This document shows positions 1-4,988 of a stretch of DNA of 6,254 bases, piece after piece (position 1 is the first letter of the stretch; every line of letters begins with the position of its first letter). The notes beneath the pieces are model-generated. The model saw only the letters and a list, made by a program, of their open reading frames with translations, was not told the DNA's origin and searched no databases. The stretch spans positions 1-6,254 of the forward strand of contig JAAZNR010000177.1 in the NCBI GenBank assembly GCA_012798155.1, given 5' to 3'. A program made the translations under genes and the position numbers. The DNA comes from Thermogutta sp. GTDB lineage: Bacteria > Planctomycetota > Planctomycetia > Pirellulales > Thermoguttaceae.

Positions 1-180
1 AAGTTGTTGGCCTATAACCAAGCGTTTCGGGCGGGCATCGAGGGGACTATTTCGGGCCTGAAACGCGCCTTTCGCTGGTTTCGCTGCTATTTTCGGGGAT
101 TGAAGGGTTTTGCCCGCAATGTCGGGCTGGGCGTCTTCTGCCACAACCTGATCGTGCTCGCCGGACGCCGGTCCGGCTGA
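1..180 (+). mobile_element. DDE-type transposase, C-terminal fragment (5' end outside window)
   Basis: An open frame enters from the left edge and ends at TGA 178-180, giving 59 residues. It contains FRAGIEGTISGLKRAF (codons 9-24), then RGLKGFA, and ends with VGLGVFCHNLIVLAG. A motif of the form R-x-G-I-E-G-x-x-S-x-LKR followed by a basic stretch and a hydrophobic 'hNLl.la' ending is typical of the last catalytic segment of DDE transposases of the IS5/IS1182/ISNCY kind. Glu14 would be the third acidic residue of the DDE triad. The fragment shows no internal stop, so the element may be intact to the left. The exact IS family cannot be fixed from this tail alone. No second copy or left terminal repeat is visible. 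Confidence 0.75.
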
Positions 181-440
181 GCACCGCAACGAGTATCCAC
201 GAGGTTTCGCGATCATGCGAGGAGTGATACTCCGCGCCGAGACAAGCCTTCTTCGCCTATTCCGGCCATGGACGCCGCTCAAGGGGGCCGATCTCCCGGC
301 GCCAATGACTGTCCGCATGCTACGTCCCGCCTCCAAGTCGCCTCACGTCGCGCACAACTGACCTTCCGCAACAGAAACGAATTCAGCGGCTTGGAATCTT
401 CGGTCGTCGGTGCGCGGCCCGGCGTCTGGGGCGATTCGAG
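181..440. other. Convergent spacer between transposase tail and trxB
   Basis: This 260-nt stretch lies between two convergent genes. It probably holds the right end of the insertion element and the 3' end of the trxB transcript. Short open frames here have no ribosome site and no recognisable product. Neither direction shows a GC hairpin followed by a T-run, so no intrinsic terminator can be called. The only structure seen is the set of inverted repeats at 191-237, listed separately. Confidence 0.5.
191..237. repeat. Nested and alternative inverted repeats downstream of the transposase
   Basis: GAGTATC at 191-197 is the exact reverse complement of GATACTC at 226-232. Inside that pair, TCGC 207-210 pairs with GCGA 217-220 around GATCAT. 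A competing hairpin uses 217-225 against 229-237 (GCGAGGAGT / ACTCCGCGC, loop GAT), nine positions with one A/G mismatch. It starts 10 nt after the transposase stop. It could be sub-terminal IS structure, an untailed terminator or chance. No T-run follows. Confidence 0.35.
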
Positions 441-1493
441 TCAAACACCGTGGGCGGCCAACCACCGCTCGGCATCCAGGGCCGCCATGCAGCCGCCGGC
501 CGCCGCCGTCACCGCTTGCCGGTAGTAATCGTCGCTCACGTCTCCCGCCGCGAAGACGCCTTCCACGCTGGTGTAGGTGCGGAAGGGCTTGACCCGCTTG
601 ACGTAGCCTTTGTCGGTCAGTTCGAGTTGGCCCCGTAGAAAGTCGGTGTTGGGGGTGTGTCCGATGGCCAAAAACATCCCGCGGACCTCCAGCGTCAGGT
701 CGTCTTCCCCCGCGGTGCTTTTCAATCGGATGCCGGTGACGCCGTTTTCGTCGTCGCCCAGGACCTCCTCCACGACGCGATTCCAGACGATCTGGATCTT
801 GGGGTTATTCATGGCGCGTTCGGCCATGATCTTGGATGCCCGCAGGGCGTCGCGCCGATGCACCAAATAGACCTTGGCGGCATGGTGCGTCAGATAGGTC
901 GCCTCTTCCACGGCGGAATCGCCGCCGCCGATGACGGCCACCGGCTGATTGCGAAACCGCGGCAGGGCGCCGTCGCACACGGCGCAGGCGCTGACGCCGC
1001 GATTCTTGAACCGCTGCTCGGAAGGCAAATCGAGGTAGTTCGCGCGAGCCCCCGTCGCCACGATCACGGCATGGGCTTGGTATTCCTTGTCGTCCGAGGC
1101 TTGCAGGCGAAACGGCCGGCCGGAGAAATCCACGCTCGTGACGTCCTCCGTGATGGCGCGGGTGCCGAAGTGGACGGCTTGGGCCCGCATCAGCTCCATC
1201 AACTCGGGACCGCTCACGCCGTGCTTGCCGTGCGGCGGGAGATAATCCCGGCGATCCTCGGGCAGGGCGGTTTCCAAAAAGGCGGACAGGTCGCCCGGCG
1301 GAAAGCCCGGAAAGTTCTCCACTTCGGTGGTCAGTGCCAACTGACCCAGCGGCAGCGTCCCCTGTTGTGCGTTCTTTTCGCTGATCGCGCCCTCGAAGAG
1401 GAGGGGATGCAGCGAGGCGCGGGCGGCGTAGATTGCCGCGGTCCAACCGGCCGGTCCGCTGCCGATGATGATCACACGTTCGACTTCCGCCAC
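441..1493 (-). CDS. trxB: Thioredoxin reductase (NADPH)
   Basis: A 350-residue cytoplasmic flavoenzyme that moves electrons from NADPH through FAD and a redox disulfide to thioredoxin. Seen in the sequence: the N-terminal FAD-binding motif GSGPAG (11-16), VENFPGFP (58-65), the ATGAR segment (147-150), the redox-active CAVC (C170, C173; classical form CATC), the NADPH-binding [10 protein letters not shown] (189-198), [13 protein letters not shown] (211-223), and the C-terminal FAD motif [26 protein letters not shown] (starts 313). Order and spacing fit low-molecular-weight TrxB. It is about 30 residues longer than the usual ~320, mainly through an insert at about residues 68-92. The start is GTG at 1493, supported by AGGAG 8 nt upstream. 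The gene is monocistronic here, convergent with the transposase tail and divergent from the S41 protease. A TATAAT box lies about 150 nt upstream of the start. Confidence 0.96.
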   Translation of the reverse strand: MAEVERVIIIGSGPAGWTAAIYAARASLHPLLFEGAISEKNAQQGTLPLGQLALTTEVENFPGFPPGDLSAFLETALPEDRRDYLPPHGKHGVSGPELMELMRAQAVHFGTRAITEDVTSVDFSGRPFRLQASDDKEYQAHAVIVATGARANYLDLPSEQRFKNRGVSACAVCDGALPRFRNQPVAVIGGGDSAVEEATYLTHHAAKVYLVHRRDALRASKIMAERAMNNPKIQIVWNRVVEEVLGDDENGVTGIRLKSTAGEDDLTLEVRGMFLAIGHTPNTDFLRGQLELTDKGYVKRVKPFRTYTSVEGVFAAGDVSDDYYRQAVTAAAGGCMAALDAERWLAAHGV

Positions 1494-1501
1494 GATCGGG
1501 A

Positions 1502-1506
1502 CTCCT
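1502..1506 (-). promoter_or_regulatory. Ribosome binding site of trxB
   Basis: The minus strand reads AGGAG here, 8 nt before the GTG at 1493. It decides for the GTG start, which directly precedes the FAD-binding strand [11 protein letters not shown]. Confidence 0.75.
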
Positions 1507-1549
1507 GTAGGTCAAGTGCAGGGGTGATTGTTCGGAACTCCTCTCCCCG

Positions 1550-1589
1550 TCGAGGATCAAGCGCGGCGACCGGAGGCGGGACGCCTCGA
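1550..1589 (-). promoter_or_regulatory. Mutually exclusive hairpins in the predicted trxB leader
   Basis: GAGGCG 1573-1578 and CGCCTC 1582-1587 form a perfect 6-bp hairpin with a 3-nt loop. TCGAGG 1550-1555 can instead pair with CCTCGA 1584-1589, using part of the same bases. Both would lie in the trxB 5' leader if transcription starts near 1638. No T-run or known riboswitch core is seen, so a regulatory role is only a possibility. Confidence 0.25.
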
Positions 1590-1620
1590 GCAGTCCCGGG
1601 CCGAGACGCGAGACGAGCGG

Positions 1621-1639
1621 GAAGACTTCTTTCGCGAAA
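1621..1639. promoter_or_regulatory. Adjacent palindromes, candidate operator at the trxB transcription start
   Basis: GAAGACTTC (1621-1629) is an odd-length palindrome and is followed directly by TTTCGCGAAA (1630-1639), a perfect 10-bp palindrome. Relative to the minus-strand TATAAT at 1645-1650 they would cover about +1 to +18, a position used by repressors that block initiation. The protein that would bind is unknown. Confidence 0.35.
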
Positions 1640-1644
1640 ACGCT

Positions 1645-1650
1645 ATTATA
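1645..1650 (-). promoter_or_regulatory. Candidate -10 box of trxB
   Basis: The minus strand reads TATAAT, a perfect consensus -10, inside an AT-rich island in otherwise GC-rich DNA. The upstream -35 is poor: the best match is CCGACC at 1670-1675, with 19-nt spacing. The predicted start is near 1638, which gives a leader of about 145 nt before the GTG at 1493. Confidence 0.45.
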
Positions 1651-1814
1651 AGAGGCAAGCGGCCGTTTGGGTCGGCAGGGTGCCCCGGCGTTTCGGCCAA
1701 TCTTGCCTTGCCCGGCGGGACGGGACACACTGGCAGGATAGGCGGGGATTGCCCAACGGCCCCTCCCGGTTCCGCCTGATCCGCCCGGCAGCGGCGCGCC
1801 CCGTAACCATTGGA

Positions 1815-1836
1815 CTGCCAAGCGTTGTAGTGGCAG
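1815..1836. repeat. Short inverted repeat upstream of the S41 protease
   Basis: CTGCCA (1815-1820) and TGGCAG (1831-1836) are perfect 6-bp inverted copies with a 10-nt spacer. They lie 111 nt before the chosen ATG of the protease gene. This could be an operator half-site pair or a weak hairpin. Chance is also plausible in DNA of this composition. Confidence 0.25.
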
Positions 1837-1946
1837 CGGCGGCCGGATGCCGCCGATCGCGGGCCGGTTGCCGGAACGCAAGCGGCTGTCCGGGAACGCC
1901 GTGACGATTTTCCGTGGGAACGTTTCATTCCGCCGTTTTTGAACCC

Positions 1947-3272
1947 ATGCCGCGACGCAATCTTCAGATTCTCCTGTTCACGGTCGTATTTTCGCTGTTG
2001 TGCGCGTTTCGCAGCTCGCCCTACGGCCGGGCCCTGATGTACGCCCTGGAGCAGATTCATCAGAAGGCCCTCGAGCCGCGGACGCAAAAGGAACTCGCGG
2101 AGGCCGCGCTGCGGGGAATGGCGAACGAGTTGGACCCCTATTCCGCCTACATCAGCGCCGAGGAGCTGGCCCAATTCGATGAAGAGCTGGACCGCCAATT
2201 CGGCGGCGTGGGAATCGAGATTCACGTGGACCCCGATACGCGGGGCGTGATCGTCACGACGGCCCTGCCGGGGACGCCCGCGCAGCGGGGCGGCATCCGG
2301 CCCGGTGATCGCCTGCTGGCGGTGGACGGCCAAGACGTTTCCAGCGCCAATTTGGATGAGGTCAGCCGCCTCGTCCGCGGACTGCCCGGCTCGCAGGTCG
2401 TGCTGACCGTCCAGTCCCGAGGCGAGACCGAGCCGCGGCGCGTGACGTTGACCCGTGAGATCATCCAAGGCGAAACGGTCCTGGGCGATACCCGCAACGC
2501 CGACGGAACCTGGAATTACACGCTGCGGGAACGCCCGGACATCGGCTTCATCCGCATCGACACCTTTGCCGACGAGACGGACGACCGCCTCCGCGAGGTC
2601 TTGCGCCAACTGATGGAGAAGGGCGTTCGAGGCATCATTTTGGATTTGCGGAGCGATCCCGGCGGCAGGCTCGACGTGGCGGTCGAAGTTTGCGACGCCT
2701 TCCTCCGTTCCGGCGTGATCGTGACGACGCAGACGCGAACCGGCGTCGTGAAGGAACGGTTTGCCGCCTCGGGCAAGGCCGTCTGCCCGGATACGCCGCT
2801 GGCGGTACTGATCAATCGCTATAGCGCCAGCGCCAGCGAGATCGTGGCGGCCTGTTTGCAGGATCACGGTCGGGCGGTCATCGTCGGCGAGCGTTCCTTC
2901 GGCAAAGGCACGGTCCAAGAGTTGCTGGATATGGAGCCTGGACTGGGGCGGCTGAAGCTCACGACGGCTTCGTACCGGCGGCCCAGCGGCAAGAACATCC
3001 ACCGTTCGGTTCGCGCTCGGCCGGAGGACGATTGGGGCGTCCGACCCGACCCCGGCTACGAAGTCCCATTGGATGAAAAAGAGGTGGAATTGCAAATTCT
3101 CGCCCGGGCACTGCGGGGCATGTATCGCACCGCGGAAAGTCCCAAGCCGGTCGGATTCGAGAACGTGCCGGATGACTTTCGCGATCGCCACGTGGAGAAG
3201 GCATTGGAATACTTCGACCGAATCAAAACCGAATTAAAAACGACGTCTGATCGCCTCGGCGTCGGCGGGTGA
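1947..3272 (+). CDS. Carboxy-terminal processing protease, PDZ + S41 family (exported)
   Basis: A 441-residue serine protease of the tail-specific (CtpA/Prc) family, which cuts proteins near their C-terminus outside the cytoplasmic membrane. Residues 1-22 (MPRRN then a hydrophobic run) look like a signal peptide or membrane anchor. A helical region with ELDPYSAYIS (61-70) precedes a PDZ domain at about 84-170 (FGGVGIEI, then GIRPGDRLLAVDG at 116-128). The S41 domain follows: GFIRIDTF (200-207), LDLRSDPGG (232-240), YSASASEI (292-299), GERSFGKGTVQ (314-324). By family spacing (nucleophile and Lys 25 apart) the dyad is Ser295 and Lys320; Asp306 and Glu298 match accessory positions of Prc and plant D1 protease. 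A GTG at 1914 would add 11 residues. I prefer ATG 1947 because the basic-hydrophobic leader then begins the protein, although it has no clear Shine-Dalgarno. Its substrate cannot be inferred. Confidence 0.92.
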   Translation: MPRRNLQILLFTVVFSLLCAFRSSPYGRALMYALEQIHQKALEPRTQKELAEAALRGMANELDPYSAYISAEELAQFDEELDRQFGGVGIEIHVDPDTRGVIVTTALPGTPAQRGGIRPGDRLLAVDGQDVSSANLDEVSRLVRGLPGSQVVLTVQSRGETEPRRVTLTREIIQGETVLGDTRNADGTWNYTLRERPDIGFIRIDTFADETDDRLREVLRQLMEKGVRGIILDLRSDPGGRLDVAVEVCDAFLRSGVIVTTQTRTGVVKERFAASGKAVCPDTPLAVLINRYSASASEIVAACLQDHGRAVIVGERSFGKGTVQELLDMEPGLGRLKLTTASYRRPSGKNIHRSVRARPEDDWGVRPDPGYEVPLDEKEVELQILARALRGMYRTAESPKPVGFENVPDDFRDRHVEKALEYFDRIKTELKTTSDRLGVGG

Positions 3273-3313
3273 CGGGCGGAAGGACGCGCGCCATGCTTGC
3301 CGAGGGCTTGGGC

Positions 3314-3327
3314 GGAGGATAATAATG
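3314..3327 (+). promoter_or_regulatory. Upstream Shine-Dalgarno and ATG in frame with the cupin gene (alternative start)
   Basis: GGAGG at 3314-3318 is followed after 6 nt (ATAATA) by ATG 3325-3327, an ideal arrangement. The frame continues without a stop into the cupin gene and would add 78 residues. The same AT-rich patch contains GATAAT (3318-3323), a 5/6 match to a -10 box, so it may be a promoter instead. TTGCCG at 3297-3302 is a possible -35, with a short 15-nt spacing. Confidence 0.35.
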
Positions 3328-3373
3328 TCGGAACCGCAGGTCGCAATCGTGTCGGAACCGCAGGGCGCAATCG
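3326..3373 (+). repeat. Two-copy 24-bp tandem repeat
   Basis: Copies at 3326-3349 and 3350-3373 begin TGTCGGAACCGCAGG and end CGCAATCG. They differ at one base (T3341 versus G3365). Because 24 is a multiple of three, translation in the cupin frame would give an octapeptide repeat (SEPQVAIV / SEPQGAIE). Confidence 0.9.
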
Positions 3374-3448
3374 AGCGTCGTGGCGGGCCGCTCGCGGAGG
3401 AGCGCGAGATCGGCACGGGCGGTTCGGCCGACGGAGATGGGCGACCTT

Positions 3449-3480
3449 CGTCCCGCGGTGCCTGCGTCCCGCAGTGCCTG
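3449..3480 (+). repeat. Two-copy 16-bp tandem repeat
   Basis: CGTCCCGCGGTGCCTG (3449-3464) is followed directly by CGTCCCGCAGTGCCTG (3465-3480), one mismatch. The 16-nt unit is not a multiple of three, so the repeat breaks up any coding pattern, unlike the 24-bp repeat upstream. Confidence 0.85.
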
Positions 3481-3541
3481 GAAACCGTGAGACGATCGCA
3501 AGAGGTTGGCGTTCATAGACGACTGGTAGCACCGGTATCTG

Positions 3542-3548
3542 AAAGGAG
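3542..3548 (+). promoter_or_regulatory. Ribosome binding site of the cupin gene
   Basis: AAAGGAG lies 10 nt before ATG 3559. It supports 3559 as the main start over the upstream in-frame ATG at 3325. Confidence 0.7.
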
Positions 3549-3558
3549 CTTTGGAACG

Positions 3559-4809
3559 ATGGCTACATCAACGATCGTGAAAAAGGACAACGTGGGAAAG
3601 GTCCTGCAAGAGGCCATGGATGCCGGCGGCGGATTGCTGCGATTGATCCCGAATTGGGTCCCGCGGAACTTTCAGCACCCCGGTCGGCGGATCAAGTTGG
3701 CGACGGAAGACCTGTACGCCCTGGGCGCTCACCGCGGCGGCATTGACGAACGCTGGTTCGCCAGCACGACCGAAGCCGCGAACGACAATCGCAATTGGGA
3801 CGAGGGGCTGAGCTGGGTCCGCTGCAACGGCCAAAAGTTCCTGCTCCGCGACGCGGTGGAAGAAGGTCAGGCCAAGATCGTGGGGCCGGCCATTTGGGAA
3901 AAGCATCATCGCTGGCCGGTCTTTTCCAAGTTCTTCGACAACGACGGCCCGATCCCCCATCACATGCATCAAACGCAAGAGTTCGCCAAATTGACGGGGC
4001 AAGAGGGCAAGCCCGAGGCCTACTACTTCCCGCCCCAATTGAATGCGGCCGAAAACCATTTCGACTACACGTTCATGGGTTTGGAGCCGGGCACCACCAA
4101 GGAACAGGTCAGGCAGTGCCTCGCCGACTGGAACAAGGGAGACAACGGCATCCTGGATTTGTCCCGCGCCTACCGGCTCAAGCCGGGGACCGGTTGGCTG
4201 ATCTCCGCCGGGGTGTTGCATGCGCCGGGTTCCCGTTGCACCTACGAGCCGCAGTGGGGTTCCGACGTCTTCGGCATGTTCCAGTCCCTCGTGGAAGGCC
4301 GGACCGTGCCCTGGGATTTGTGCGTCAAGGACGTCCCCAAAGAGAAGCATCACGATTTGGACTTCATCGTCAGCCAGCTCGATTGGGAGAAGAACGTCGA
4401 TCCCTATTTCAAGGAGCACAACTACCTCGAACCCATCGTGGACGAAGAGAATGCCGGCGACGGATACGTGGATAAATGGATCGTGTACGGATTGCTGGAC
4501 GGCGAGCAGCGCTTCTCGGCCAAGGAGTTGACGGTCATGCCGGGGGCCAAGTGCGTCCTCCGCGATCCCGGGGCCAGCGGTTGGATTACCGTGCAAGGTT
4601 GCGGGAAGATGGGCTCGCTCCGCTTGCAGACGCCGGTCATGATCCGCTTCGGCGAGGAGCCGGACGACGAGGTCTTCATCACCTACGAGGCGGCCCGGGC
4701 CGGCATCGTGATCGAAAACACCGGTACCGAGCCGCTGGTCGGCTTGCGGTATTTCGGCCCGGGGGTCCACCCCCGCGTCCCCAACGTGGGCGATTACAAG
4801 CGCGCTTGA
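3559..4809 (+). CDS. Bicupin related to class I mannose-6-phosphate isomerase, function uncertain
   Basis: A 416-residue protein with no signal peptide, so cytoplasmic. The first cupin domain follows the class I phosphomannose isomerase pattern: PIPHHMHQ (131-138), GKPEAYYF (150-157), FMGLEPGTTKEQV (172-184), LKPGTGWLISAGVLHAPG (207-224) and E-x-Q-W-x-SD (from 230). By analogy the metal ligands are His135, His137, Glu153 and His221. Two positions differ from enzymes such as Bacillus ManA: the first ligand is His where those have Gln (QVHP), and the arginine of the SDxTYRxYD motif is missing (here SDVFGMFQS, 235-243). The C-terminal half (about 305-400, KWIVYGLLDGEQRF onward) looks like a second, degenerate cupin. 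Mannose-6-phosphate isomerase activity is therefore doubtful; another sugar isomerase, epimerase or sugar-sensing role is possible. The start at ATG 3559 is chosen for AAAGGAG and for the start of the globular sequence. A same-strand PL11 lyase follows after 179 nt. Confidence 0.85.
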   Translation: MATSTIVKKDNVGKVLQEAMDAGGGLLRLIPNWVPRNFQHPGRRIKLATEDLYALGAHRGGIDERWFASTTEAANDNRNWDEGLSWVRCNGQKFLLRDAVEEGQAKIVGPAIWEKHHRWPVFSKFFDNDGPIPHHMHQTQEFAKLTGQEGKPEAYYFPPQLNAAENHFDYTFMGLEPGTTKEQVRQCLADWNKGDNGILDLSRAYRLKPGTGWLISAGVLHAPGSRCTYEPQWGSDVFGMFQSLVEGRTVPWDLCVKDVPKEKHHDLDFIVSQLDWEKNVDPYFKEHNYLEPIVDEENAGDGYVDKWIVYGLLDGEQRFSAKELTVMPGAKCVLRDPGASGWITVQGCGKMGSLRLQTPVMIRFGEEPDDEVFITYEAARAGIVIENTGTEPLVGLRYFGPGVHPRVPNVGDYKRA

Positions 4810-4830
4810 CGGCCGAGTCCGCAAGGCCGT
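4809..4830 (+). terminator. Weak hairpin at the end of the cupin gene
   Basis: ACGGCC (4809-4814, starting on the last base of the TGA stop) pairs with GGCCGT (4825-4830) around a 10-nt loop. There is no T-run, so it is at best a weak or factor-dependent terminator or a 3' end stabiliser. Confidence 0.25.
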
Positions 4831-4988
4831 GATATGCCGAGTTCCCTCCGGTTCCGGGAATCGCGGGGAATGTTACGAAACCTGAGCCGGCGCCGTCGGG
4901 CGATAGGCTCGACGGTGATGCTCATCGCATCTCACGGTTGCCGTGGCTGCGTGATGTTCTCCAACCTTTTGCCTGGGAGGGTCTTGCC
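4810..4988. other. Spacer and leader upstream of the PL11 lyase
   Basis: A 179-nt spacer. Besides the hairpin at its left end it contains TTCCC 4842-4846 / GGGAA 4856-4860 and a compact hairpin CACGG 4933-4937 / CCGTG 4941-4945 with loop TTG, all too short to assign. A small frame from ATG 4834 overlaps the lyase start and shows no family features. No convincing promoter was found, but the length suggests that the lyase can be expressed separately. Confidence 0.4.
4975..4981 (+). promoter_or_regulatory. Ribosome binding site of the PL11 lyase gene
   Basis: GGGAGGG lies 7 nt before ATG 4989. It fixes this start even though the resulting signal peptide has an unusually long N-terminal part before its hydrophobic core. 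Confidence 0.75.

Larger units (their letters stand above)
1494..1946. other. Divergent trxB / S41 protease intergenic region
   Basis: A 453-nt spacer between divergent genes. The half next to trxB (1494-1650) looks like its promoter and leader: TATAAT, palindromes at the predicted start and hairpins. The half next to the protease (about 1700-1946) is GC-rich. Open frames on both strands run through it without ribosome sites or recognisable motifs, and I regard them as non-coding. I found no convincing -35/-10 pair for the protease gene. The only structure noted there is CTGCCA 1815-1820 against TGGCAG 1831-1836. Confidence 0.5.
3273..3558. other. Spacer with tandem repeats between S41 protease and cupin gene
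   Basis: A 286-nt spacer carrying a two-copy 24-bp repeat, a two-copy 16-bp repeat, a GC hairpin (CTCGCG 3391-3396 / CGCGAG 3403-3408, loop GAGGAG) and the palindrome TCGGCCGA (3424-3431). From 3325 it is open in the frame of the downstream cupin gene, so part of it could be translated as an N-terminal extension. No tailed terminator for the protease gene is visible. Confidence 0.5.

Noticed and set aside
805..1881. Long minus-strand open frame overlapping trxB in another frame and its leader
   Set aside because: Arg/Gly/Pro-rich composition with no domain; it shares the strand with trxB but out of frame, and the trxB frame holds all family motifs.
657..1904. Long plus-strand open frame (415 codons) opposite trxB
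   Set aside because: It is antisense to a clear thioredoxin reductase, lacks any recognisable motif and is the kind of open frame that arises on the opposite strand of GC-rich genes.
1914..1946. GTG start adding 11 residues to the S41 protease
   Set aside because: It has no Shine-Dalgarno and would place neutral residues before the basic-hydrophobic export signal; ATG 1947 gives a normal signal peptide.
1557..3191. 544-codon minus-strand open frame opposite the S41 protease
   Set aside because: Despite its length, its translation has no coherent domain, while the plus strand encodes signal peptide, PDZ and S41 motifs in order.
3326..3373. Possible CRISPR-like repeat
   Set aside because: Only two directly abutting copies with no spacers between them, so it is a tandem duplication, not an array.
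3568..4824. 418-codon minus-strand open frame opposite the cupin gene
   Set aside because: Antisense shadow; the plus-strand frame has a ribosome site and PMI-type motifs.
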